Assembly (NCBI RefSeq): GCF_000725625.1 | Contig: NZ_JOHS01000006.1 | Coordinates: 190,718 to 254,717 of the forward strand | DNA length: 64,000 bases | Direction: 5' to 3' | Source: Streptomyces sp. NRRL F-6676 | GTDB taxonomy: Bacteria; Actinomycetota; Actinomycetes; Streptomycetales; Streptomycetaceae | Part shown: positions 55,257 to 62,334 of the stretch, in pieces | How positions within the stretch are numbered: the first letter of the stretch is position 1 | How the letters are laid out: each line of letters starts with the position of its first letter | Notes under the pieces: model-generated | Told to the model about the DNA's origin: nothing | What the model saw: the letters and a program-made list of their open reading frames with translations, nothing else | Database searches by the model: none | Program-made: the position numbers and the translations under genes

Positions 55257-55413
55257 ACAATCGCGTTACCGGGCAAAACGGCTGGTCCCCCAACTGGCCG
55301 GAGCGTCCGGGAGCAACCGCTCATCACAGCTGAAAGCGACGCGGGGACTGCCCCAACAGCCCCCACGCCCACGCCACTCGGGGCCCTTCCGGTCCATTGA
55401 GGGTGCGTCGTCG

Positions 55414-55452
55414 ATCGCGCTGGACTCCGCCGAGTCCAGCGCGATTTTTTTT
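55414..55452 (+). terminator. Strong rho-independent terminator of bldC
   Basis: A perfect 14-base-pair stem, ATCGCGCTGGACTC with its complement, around a CGCC loop, followed by eight T residues. It is the clearest intrinsic terminator in the window. Confidence 0.95.
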
Positions 55453-55741
55453 GTGCGCGCGGTCCGGTCCGCCGCCTCCGGTGCGCGTGATTGTGCGTCT
55501 CTGGGGGTGGCGGGCGGGTGTGGCCGGCCCGGCTGTGAGCGGGCTTGTCGGAGTCTGGGGAGGGGTGTCGGATCCGCTGTGGGGCGGCTCGGCGTCCGGG
55601 TGGAGACGGAGTGCGAAGCCAGTGCAATTGCACATATTAAATTGACTGTGGGTAGGAGGTGCGTAAGTTCCTCCCTCCCGAAAAGTTATGCGGTGACTCC
55701 CGTCACATGCCAGGGTCCTTGTCGCCCGTGCGGGCACTGCG
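55453..55741. other. Gap between the bldC terminator and the DUF6274 gene
   Basis: No gene recognised. At 55622-55665 a short AT-rich patch contains AATTG twice at a 14-base interval, then GGAGG and CCTCC arms. It looks like a promoter or protein-binding site, but no gene starts directly downstream on either strand. Confidence 0.5.
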
Positions 55742-56002
55742 CTAATGGCCCGGGTTCAGGGGGTGTTGGAGGCGCCGCGGCGGTCGGACGGCGGCGGGGG
55801 CGGGATCCTCGGAGCCCTCGGCGGCCCCGGCCGGGACCGCCTGGGCGCCCGCCTCCGCGACGGACGTGGCCGGTTCCAGGGCGAGCCGCAGGAGGCGGTG
55901 GCAGATGGGGCAGCGCCGGGTCAGATGGCGATAGCCGGCAGCGGCCGACAGATGGGCACGCAACAGTGCGCGGGTCGCGTGCGGGGAGGCCGCAGCGGGC
56001 AT
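55742..56002 (-). CDS. DUF6274-type small protein
   Basis: An 86-residue protein (MPAAASPHATRALLRAHLSA at the start; then RHLTRRCPICHRLLRLALEP). The CPIC motif with flanking His residues could bind zinc. The C-terminal third is Ala/Pro-rich and disordered. The ATG follows GGAGGT, a strong ribosome site, which fixes the start over an upstream in-frame one. As I recall it belongs to a Streptomyces-specific family found beside bldC. The function is unknown. Confidence 0.82.
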   Translation of the reverse strand: MPAAASPHATRALLRAHLSAAAGYRHLTRRCPICHRLLRLALEPATSVAEAGAQAVPAGAAEGSEDPAPAAVRPPRRLQHPLNPGH

Positions 56003-56121
56003 ACGCCACCTCCGGAAACGACGAAGCCGTCGCTTCTTTGGGTAGCGGGGGAATGTGACGCCGTCAAGGGACGCCGTCGGGGGTCCTTCAGAGGCGCGGG
56101 ACGGAAACCGGGACACGACGA

Positions 56122-56150
56122 AGGGCCGTGTCCCCGGGGGACACGGCCCT
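56122..56150 (-). terminator. Terminator downstream of tRNA-Asp copy 1
   Basis: AGGGCCGTGTCCCC pairs perfectly with GGGGACACGGCCCT with a one-base loop extended by stem opening. It begins about 20 bases after the tRNA 3' end on the minus strand. Confidence 0.8.
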
Positions 56151-56169
56151 CATACGGCCCTTCTTGCTG

Positions 56170-56244
56170 CGGTCCTGACGGGATTTGAACCCGCGGCCTC
56201 CACCTTGACAGGGTGGCGAGCACTCCAAACTGCTCCACAGGACC
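56170..56244 (-). tRNA. tRNA-Asp (anticodon GTC), copy 1
   Basis: A 75-base tRNA. The acceptor GGTCCTG pairs with CAGGACC and the discriminator is G. The anticodon stem CCACC/GGTGG encloses CTGTCAA, giving GTC. CCA is not encoded. It is identical in sequence to the second copy near 62.1 kb. Confidence 0.95.
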
Positions 56245-56375
56245 AGGTGCCTCGCGGTCGCATTACTGCGCTGCGCTGCGAGAAGAGACTGTACAGGAGG
56301 GCGAGCCCCGGGGTCGAACTCACCCACCGTGCACCGCCGGTCACGGCACCGCCGCGCCGATCACCGCCACCCCCG

Positions 56376-59300
56376 TCACGGAGCCGCCGCGTCGATCGCC
56401 TTCACGATCCGCTTGTCCGACACCGGGTACGCCGTCCCCAGCGCGTGGGCGAAGTAGCTGACCCGCAGCTCCTCGATCATCCACCGGATCTCCCGCACCG
56501 CCGCGGGCACCGGCCGCCCCGCGGGCAACTGCTCCCGCAGCCACGCGTATTCGTCCCGCATCTCCCGGACCTTCTCCATCCGGGTCGTGTCCCGCTGGAC
56601 GTTGGCCGGCATCTGCTGCAACCGCCGGTCCGCCGCGACGAGGTAGCGCATCAGGTCCGGCAGCCGCCGCAGCCCCGCCTCGGTCACGAAGCCGGGCTTC
56701 ACGAGGGCGTCCAGCTGCTCCCGCACGTCCGCCAGGTTGGGCAGCAGCGCGGGGCTGCGTACGCCCTTCAGGCGCCGTTCACAGGCCTGCCAGGCGGCCA
56801 GCACCTGCTGCACCTGGCCCACCGTCCGTACGGTCGCGTCGACGATCTCCGCCCGCACCTTGTCGTAGAGCTTGCGGTACGACTCCTCGTCCCAGGCCGG
56901 GCCGCCGAAGTCGGCGATCAGCCGGTCGGCCGCCGCCGTCGCACAGTCGTCGAACAGCGCCTGGACCGAGCCGTGCGGATTGGCGGACAGCGCCAGCTTC
57001 TGCGCGTTGGTCAGCTTCTCGGACGCGAACTTCGCGGGGTTGACCGGGATGTTGCGCAGGATCAGCCGCCGGGTGCCCTGCCACATCGCCTCGGCCTGCT
57101 CGGCCTCGGTGTCGAAAAGACGCACCGAAACGGTGTTCGCCACCGGCCCGTCGTCGACGAGCGCCGGGTACGCCTTCACCGGCTGCCCGGCCCGCCGGGT
57201 CTCGAAGACGCGGCTGAGCGTGCCGATCGACCAGTCCGTCAGCCCCGAGCGCTCCAGGGACGGGCCGCCCTGCCGCTCGGCGGTCGCCGCCGCGGCCTGC
57301 GAGAGCGCCTTGCGCGCCTTCGGTTTCAGCCGGAGCTTCAGCGCCTGGAGGTCCTTGTCCTCGGCCAGCTTGCGGCGCCGTTCGTCGACGATCCGGAAGG
57401 TGATCCTCAGATGGTCGGGGACCCGGCCCCAGTCGAAGTCGTCCGCCTCGAACGGCACGCCGACCATGCGCTTCAGCTCGCGCGCCATCGTCGTCGTCAG
57501 CGGCTCCTGGAGCGGCACCGCGCGCTCCAGGAACGCCTTGGCGTAGTTCGGCGCCGGCACGTAGTGGCGTCGGATCGGCTTCGGCAGGGAGCGGATCAGC
57601 TCCGTGACGACCTCCTCGCGCAGGCCGGGGATCTGCCAGTCGAAGCCCTCGTCGGTGACCTGGTTGAGCACCTGGAGCGGCACGTGGACGGTCACGCCGT
57701 CGGCGTCCGCGCCGGGCTCGAACTGGTACGTCACCCGGAACTTCAGCGGACCCTGCCGCCAGGAGTCGGGATAGTCGGCCTTGGTGACCGTCTGCGCCGA
57801 CTCCCGGATGAGCATCTCCCGCTCGAAGTCGAGGAAGTCGGGCTGCTCGTGCCGCTTGTGCTTCCACCAGGAGTCGAAGTGGGCTCCGGAGACGACGTGT
57901 TCGGGGATGCGCTGCTCGTAGAAGTCGTACAGCGTTTCGTCGTCGACGACGATGTCCCGGCGCCGCGCCCGGTGCTCCAGCTCCTCGACCTCGCTGAGCA
58001 GCTTGCGGTTGTCGGCGAAGAACTTGTGGTGCGTGCGCCAGTCGCCCTCCACCAGGGCGTTGCGGATGAACAGTTCGCGGCTGACCTCGGGGTCGACCCG
58101 GCCGTAATTGATCTTCCGCTGGGCGACGATCGGGACGCCGTACAGCGTGACCTTCTCGTACGCCATCACCGCGGCCTGGTCCTTCTCCCAGTGCGGTTCG
58201 CTGTATGTGCGCTTGAGCAGGTGTCCGGCGAGCGGCTCGACCCACTCCGGCTCGATTCTGGCGTTGACCCGGGCCCACAGCCGCGAGGTCTCCACCAGTT
58301 CCGCCGACATCACGAACCGCGGCGGCTTCTTGAACAGGGCCGAGCCGGGGAAGATCGCGAACTTGGCGTTGCGGGCGCCGATGTACTCGCCCCGGCCGCC
58401 GTCCTTGCGGCTGCCGCCCGGGCCGGAGGTGCCCCCGGAGTCCTTGGACTCCTTCACGTCCTTCATGCCGATGTGGGAGAGCAGTCCGGCCAGCAGCGAG
58501 ACGTGGATGCGGTCGCCGGGGGCGTCCTCCTCGTTGAGGTGGATGCCCATCTGCTTGGCGACCGTGCGCAGCTGGGTGTAGATGTCCTGCCATTCGCGAA
58601 TGCGCAGGAAGTTCAGGAACTCCTGCTTGCACATCCGGCGGAACGACGAGGAGCCGCGCTCCTTCTGCTGCTCGCGGACGTAGCGCCAGAGGTTGAGGAA
58701 GGCGAGGAAGTCGCTGGTCTCGTCGCGGAAGCGGGCGTGCTGCTGGTCGGCCTGGGCCTGCTTCTCCGAGGGGCGCTCGCGCGGGTCCTGGATGGACAGC
58801 GCGGCGGCGATCACCATGACCTCGCGCGCACAGCCGTTGCGGTCCGCCTCCAGGACCATCCGGGCCAGCCGGGGGTCGACGGGGAGCTGGGCGAGCTTGC
58901 GGCCCATGTCGGTCAGCCGCTTGCGGGCGTCCTTCTGCTCAGGGTCGAGCGCGCCGAGTTCCTGGAGCAGTTGGACGCCGTCGCGGATGTTGCGGTGGTC
59001 CGGCGGGTCGATGAAGGGGAACTTCTCGATGTCGCCGAGGCCGGCCGCGGTCATTTGCAGGATGACGGAGGCGAGGTTGGTGCGCAGGATCTCGGCGTCC
59101 GTGAACTCCGGGCGGGTGAGGAAGTCGTCCTCGGAGTAGAGCCGGATGCAGATGCCGTCCGACGTACGGCCGCAGCGGCCCTTGCGCTGGTTGGCGCTGG
59201 CCTGCGAGACCGGCTCGATCGGCAGGCGCTGCACCTTGGTGCGGTGGCTGTAGCGGCTGATGCGGGCGAAGCCGGGGTCGATGACGTACTTGATGCCGGG

Positions 59301-60377
59301 GACGGTCAGGGAGGTCTCGGCCACGTTGGTGGCGAGGACGATCCGGCGCCCGGAGTGCTGCTGGAAGACCCGGTGCTGTTCGGCGTGGGACAGGCGGGCG
59401 TAGAGGGGGAGTACCTCAGTGGATCTGTACTTCTTCTTGTCCAGCGCGTCCGCCGTGTCCCGGATCTCGCGCTCGCCGGAGAGGAAGACGAGGATGTCGC
59501 CGGGGCCCTCGGCCATCAGTTCCTCGACGGCGTCGGTGATCGCGGTGATCTGGTCCCGGTCGGCGTCGTCCGACTCCTCTTCGAGGAGCGGCCGGTAGCG
59601 CACCTCGACCGGGTACGTACGGCCGCTGACCTCGACGATCGGGGCGTCGCCGAAGTGCCGGGAGAAGCGCTCGGGGTCGATCGTCGCGGAGGTGATGACG
59701 ACCTTGAGGTCGGGGCGCCTGGGCAGCAGCTGGGCGAGGTAGCCGAGCAGGAAGTCGATGTTCAGGGACCGCTCGTGCGCCTCGTCGATGATGATCGTGT
59801 CGTAGGCGCGGAGCTCGCGGTCGGTCTGGATCTCGGCGAGCAGGATGCCGTCCGTCATCAGCTTGACGAAGGTGGCGTCCGGGTTCACCTGGTCGGTGAA
59901 CCGCACCTTCCAGCCGACGGTCTCGCCGAGCGGGGTGTCCAGCTCCTCGGCGACGCGCTCGGCGACCGTGCGGGCGGCGATCCGGCGGGGCTGGGTGTGG
60001 CCGATCATGCCGCGGAGGCCGCGTCCGAGTTCCATGCAGATCTTGGGGATCTGCGTGGTCTTCCCGGAACCGGTCTCACCGGCCACGATCACGACCTGGT
60101 GGTCGCGTATGGCCTCGGCGATCTCGTCCTTCTTCTGGCTGACCGGCAGCTGTTCGGGATACGTCACCGCCGGGACGCGGGCACGCCGCGTCTCGATCCG
60201 TGCCTCGGCCTGGGCGACCTCGGCCTCGATCTCGGCGAGGACGGCGGCGCGGGCCTCCGGTTTGCGGATCTTGCGGGCGCCTTCGAGCCTGCGTCCGAGC
60301 CGGTGCGCGTCGCGCAGCGACAGTTCGGTCAGGCGGGGGGCGAGGGCGCCGAGGGCGGGGGCGGGATGCGTGGACAT
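56376..60377 (-). CDS. hrpA: ATP-dependent RNA helicase HrpA
   Basis: A 1333-residue DEAH-box helicase. Walker A is GETGSGKTTQIPK, the DEAH box is IIIDEAHERSLN, motif III is SAT, motif V is TNVAETSLTVPGIKYVIDPG and motif VI is QRKGRCGR. HA2 and OB-fold domains follow, then a long C-terminal DUF3418 region. Full length for the family. HrpA rescues stalled or collided ribosomes in E. coli and has mRNA-processing roles elsewhere. It is divergent from the His-repeat membrane protein with a 70-base gap. Confidence 0.97.
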   Translation of the reverse strand: MSTHPAPALGALAPRLTELSLRDAHRLGRRLEGARKIRKPEARAAVLAEIEAEVAQAEARIETRRARVPAVTYPEQLPVSQKKDEIAEAIRDHQVVIVAGETGSGKTTQIPKICMELGRGLRGMIGHTQPRRIAARTVAERVAEELDTPLGETVGWKVRFTDQVNPDATFVKLMTDGILLAEIQTDRELRAYDTIIIDEAHERSLNIDFLLGYLAQLLPRRPDLKVVITSATIDPERFSRHFGDAPIVEVSGRTYPVEVRYRPLLEEESDDADRDQITAITDAVEELMAEGPGDILVFLSGEREIRDTADALDKKKYRSTEVLPLYARLSHAEQHRVFQQHSGRRIVLATNVAETSLTVPGIKYVIDPGFARISRYSHRTKVQRLPIEPVSQASANQRKGRCGRTSDGICIRLYSEDDFLTRPEFTDAEILRTNLASVILQMTAAGLGDIEKFPFIDPPDHRNIRDGVQLLQELGALDPEQKDARKRLTDMGRKLAQLPVDPRLARMVLEADRNGCAREVMVIAAALSIQDPRERPSEKQAQADQQHARFRDETSDFLAFLNLWRYVREQQKERGSSSFRRMCKQEFLNFLRIREWQDIYTQLRTVAKQMGIHLNEEDAPGDRIHVSLLAGLLSHIGMKDVKESKDSGGTSGPGGSRKDGGRGEYIGARNAKFAIFPGSALFKKPPRFVMSAELVETSRLWARVNARIEPEWVEPLAGHLLKRTYSEPHWEKDQAAVMAYEKVTLYGVPIVAQRKINYGRVDPEVSRELFIRNALVEGDWRTHHKFFADNRKLLSEVEELEHRARRRDIVVDDETLYDFYEQRIPEHVVSGAHFDSWWKHKRHEQPDFLDFEREMLIRESAQTVTKADYPDSWRQGPLKFRVTYQFEPGADADGVTVHVPLQVLNQVTDEGFDWQIPGLREEVVTELIRSLPKPIRRHYVPAPNYAKAFLERAVPLQEPLTTTMARELKRMVGVPFEADDFDWGRVPDHLRITFRIVDERRRKLAEDKDLQALKLRLKPKARKALSQAAAATAERQGGPSLERSGLTDWSIGTLSRVFETRRAGQPVKAYPALVDDGPVANTVSVRLFDTEAEQAEAMWQGTRRLILRNIPVNPAKFASEKLTNAQKLALSANPHGSVQALFDDCATAAADRLIADFGGPAWDEESYRKLYDKVRAEIVDATVRTVGQVQQVLAAWQACERRLKGVRSPALLPNLADVREQLDALVKPGFVTEAGLRRLPDLMRYLVAADRRLQQMPANVQRDTTRMEKVREMRDEYAWLREQLPAGRPVPAAVREIRWMIEELRVSYFAHALGTAYPVSDKRIVKAIDAAAP

Positions 60378-60447
60378 ACGGGAACCAGGATCTCACCTCG
60401 GGGAAACGAGAGGCGAACGGATTTGTCGTGGGGCGAAATGATCTAGC

Positions 60448-61683
60448 GTGAGTCATATGTCAGATTCATCGCATGAGAGTCGTGAGCCGCATGGTGCTCA
60501 GGAGCCCCATGGTGCCCATGAGTCGCATGGTGCTCAGGAGCCCCATGGTGCCCATGAGTCGCACGGTGCCCATGAGCCGCACGGTGCCCATGAGCCGCAC
60601 GGTGCCCATGAGCCGCACGGTGCCCATGAGCCGCACGGTGCCCATGGGCGGCCGCGGACGGCTTCGGAGCGCTGGGCCGCGTTCCGGGAGTCGCCCTTCC
60701 TCCCCGCCACCGTGCTGCTGTTCATCCTCGCGGCGGCGGCCGGGCTCTTCGCCGGCTCCTACACGTACGCCATGGCCAACCCCACGCCGCACACCGTGCC
60801 GACGGCGGTCGTCGGGGCGTACGACAGCGCGCAGGGGCGGCGGTTCATCGCCGGGATGGAGAAGGCGCTCAACGCCTCGCTGAAGCTGCACGCGTACGAC
60901 GACCGGGCGGCGGCCGTCGAGGCGGTCGACGACCAGAAGGTCTTCGCGGTGCTCGACGTGCCGGAGGCCGGCGGGCGCGCGCTCACCCTGGAGGTCTCCG
61001 GGGCGTCCGGGGCGACGGTCGCGCAGGTGCTGGAGGAGGCGGCGGAGAAGGTGGGCAAGGCGTCCGGGGTGGACGTCACCGTCAAGGACCTGAAGCCGTT
61101 GCAGAAGGGGGACCCGCGCGGGCTGGCGATCTTCTACATCTCCCTCGCCGCCGTGATCATCGGCTTCGTGGGCGCGATCCAGCTCAGCGTGCACGCCAGG
61201 GCGCTCAACCCGGCCGAGCGGATCGCGTTCACCGTGGCGTACGCGCTGCTCGGCGGGTTCGTGATCGCGGCGGTGGTGGACTGGCTGCTGGGCGCGCTGC
61301 ACCTGCCGTTCGTGGAGTCGTGGCTGATCCTCGCGCTGACGATGTTCGCGTCCGGGATGGTCTTCACGATGTTCAACACGTTGTTCGGGCGCTGGGCGAT
61401 GCTGCCGACGTGGGGGCTGATGGTGCTGCTGGGCAACCCGTCGTCGGGCGGTGCGGTGTCCTGGCCGCTGCTGCCGTCGCCGCTCGGTGTGATCGGCCGC
61501 TGGCTCCCGCCGGGCGCCTCGGTCAACGCCCAGCACACGGCGGTGTACTTCCCCGGCCACCAGCACGCGTTCCCGTTCCTGGTCCTGGCGGGCTGGGCGC
61601 TGCTGTCCTGCACGGTCTTCTGGCTCTGGCGGCACCGGCACCCGGGGGGACGGGGCGAGGGGCCGGCGCATGCGGCTTCTTGA
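60448..61683 (+). CDS. Membrane protein with a His-rich hexapeptide repeat (YhgE/ABC-2-like architecture)
   Basis: A 411-residue protein. Residues 13-66 are nine copies of (E)PHGAHE-type hexapeptides, rich in His and Glu. A transmembrane helix at about 85-107 is followed by an extracytoplasmic domain (to about 225) and then five helices. The layout resembles YhgE/Pip or DUF3533-type ABC-2 membrane proteins. The start is GTG or an ATG three codons later; no clear ribosome site. Histidine repeats on the cytoplasmic side may bind Zn, Ni or Cu. The function is unknown. Confidence 0.82.
   Translation: MSHMSDSSHESREPHGAQEPHGAHESHGAQEPHGAHESHGAHEPHGAHEPHGAHEPHGAHEPHGAHGRPRTASERWAAFRESPFLPATVLLFILAAAAGLFAGSYTYAMANPTPHTVPTAVVGAYDSAQGRRFIAGMEKALNASLKLHAYDDRAAAVEAVDDQKVFAVLDVPEAGGRALTLEVSGASGATVAQVLEEAAEKVGKASGVDVTVKDLKPLQKGDPRGLAIFYISLAAVIIGFVGAIQLSVHARALNPAERIAFTVAYALLGGFVIAAVVDWLLGALHLPFVESWLILALTMFASGMVFTMFNTLFGRWAMLPTWGLMVLLGNPSSGGAVSWPLLPSPLGVIGRWLPPGASVNAQHTAVYFPGHQHAFPFLVLAGWALLSCTVFWLWRHRHPGGRGEGPAHAAS
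60484..60648 (+). repeat. 18-base tandem repeat encoding a His-rich hexapeptide
   Basis: About nine units of the form GAGCCGCACGGTGCCCAT, the last five nearly identical and the first ones carrying CAG or TCG variants. The pattern of perfect late copies and diverged early copies indicates recent expansion at the 3' side. Confidence 0.9.
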
Positions 61684-61703
61684 GGAACAGCGGTACACAC
61701 GGT

Positions 61704-61733
61704 GAAGGCCCCGTCCGGATGGATGGGGCCTTC
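61704..61733 (-). repeat. First copy of the tRNA-Phe terminator (tandem duplication, left unit)
   Basis: GAAGGCCCCGTCC with its complementary arm, followed by the GTGGTGGCTGGGGCCGGGG that is the 3' end of tRNA-Phe. It is an exact copy of the sequence 222 bases further right. Beyond this point the rest of the tRNA is missing. Confidence 0.85.
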
Positions 61734-61820
61734 TGTGGTGGCTGGGGCCGGGGTGAGCGCGTGGGTTTCCGTGTGGGGGAGTCCGCGCTGGGCGGGTGTG
61801 TCGGCCTCGTCGTGTGGGCG

Positions 61821-61907
61821 GTGAAACGTCAGCGGTCCTGACGGGATGTGCTGTATCGATTGCGGCTGCGCCGCGGGCGCGGCCTCCACCTCGACAGGGT
61901 GGCGAGG
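61821..61907 (-). pseudogene. tRNA-Asp fossil interrupted by a dispersed repeat
   Basis: It shares GTGAAACGTCAGCGGTCCTG and ACGGGA with the intact tRNA-Asp flank 227 bases to the right, and GCGGCCTCCACC.TGACAGGGTGGCGAG with its anticodon arm. Between these, about 10 bases of the T-arm are replaced by about 32 bases matching the dispersed Streptomyces repeat (CTGTATCG, TGCGGCTGCGCCGCG). The 5' acceptor half is lost. It cannot form a tRNA. Confidence 0.82.
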
Positions 61908-61925
61908 CCGTGGGCGGGCAACAGT

Positions 61926-61955
61926 GAAGGCCCCGTCCGGATGGATGGGGCCTTC
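61926..61955 (-). terminator. Terminator downstream of tRNA-Phe
   Basis: GAAGGCCCCGTCC pairs with GGATGGGGCCTTC (one G-T pair) around a GGAT loop. It starts 2 bases after the encoded CCA of tRNA-Phe and is exactly copied 222 bases to the left. Confidence 0.8.
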
Positions 61956-61957
61956 TG

Positions 61958-62034
61958 TGGTGGCTGGGGCCGGGGTCGAACCGGCGACCTATCGCTTTTC
62001 AGGCGATCGCTCGTACCAACTGAGCTACCCAGCC
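61958..62034 (-). tRNA. tRNA-Phe (anticodon GAA)
   Basis: A 77-base tRNA with acceptor GGCTGGG/CCCAGCC, discriminator A and encoded CCA. The anticodon stem ATCGC/GCGAT encloses CTGAAAA, giving GAA. It is part of a Glu-Asp-Phe cluster transcribed on the minus strand. Confidence 0.96.
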
Positions 62035-62039
62035 ACGAC

Positions 62040-62053
62040 GTTTCACGTGAAAC
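62040..62053. promoter_or_regulatory. parS: parS site 4
   Basis: GTTTCACGTGAAAC, identical to the three copies near 18.5 kb. It lies in the 24-base spacer between tRNA-Phe and tRNA-Asp. A half-copy (GTGAAAC) remains at the matching place in the duplicated unit on the left. Confidence 0.9.
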
Positions 62054-62058
62054 GTCAG

Positions 62059-62133
62059 CGGTCCTGACGGGATTTGAACCCGCGGCCTCCACCTTGACAG
62101 GGTGGCGAGCACTCCAAACTGCTCCACAGGACC
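62059..62133 (-). tRNA. tRNA-Asp (anticodon GTC), copy 2
   Basis: A 75-base tRNA identical to the copy at 56.2 kb: acceptor GGTCCTG/CAGGACC, anticodon loop CTGTCAA, no encoded CCA. Middle member of the Glu-Asp-Phe cluster. Confidence 0.96.
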
Positions 62134-62181
62134 AAGCGTGTGCGCGAACCAACGAGCGCCAGTGTCGCACACCGTACTGCG

Positions 62182-62254
62182 TGCCCCCAACGGGATTCGA
62201 ACCCGTGCTACCGCCTTGAAAGGGCGGCGTCCTAGGCCGCTAGACGATGAGGGC
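62182..62254 (-). tRNA. tRNA-Glu (anticodon TTC)
   Basis: A 73-base tRNA with acceptor GCCCTCA/TGGGGGC (one T-G pair) and discriminator A; CCA is not encoded. The anticodon stem CCGCC/GGCGG encloses CTTTCAA, giving TTC. It is the first tRNA of the minus-strand cluster. Confidence 0.95.
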
Positions 62255-62334
62255 TATCGGCCCGCCTGGGCGCCTCTCAGCGCCTCGGGGACGTGAGAAG
62301 CATATGGGATGGCGGGAGGTATCGCCAAAACGGT

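Noticed and set aside
56055..60446. A 1463-codon open frame opposite hrpA
   Set aside because: The minus-strand frame encodes all helicase motifs; the plus frame only mirrors its codon bias and also crosses a tRNA gene.
60484..60648. CRISPR-like array
   Set aside because: The repeats are 18 bases, contiguous without spacers and in frame within a gene.
61821..61907. A third functional tRNA-Asp
   Set aside because: T-arm replaced by foreign sequence and the acceptor 5' half is missing.
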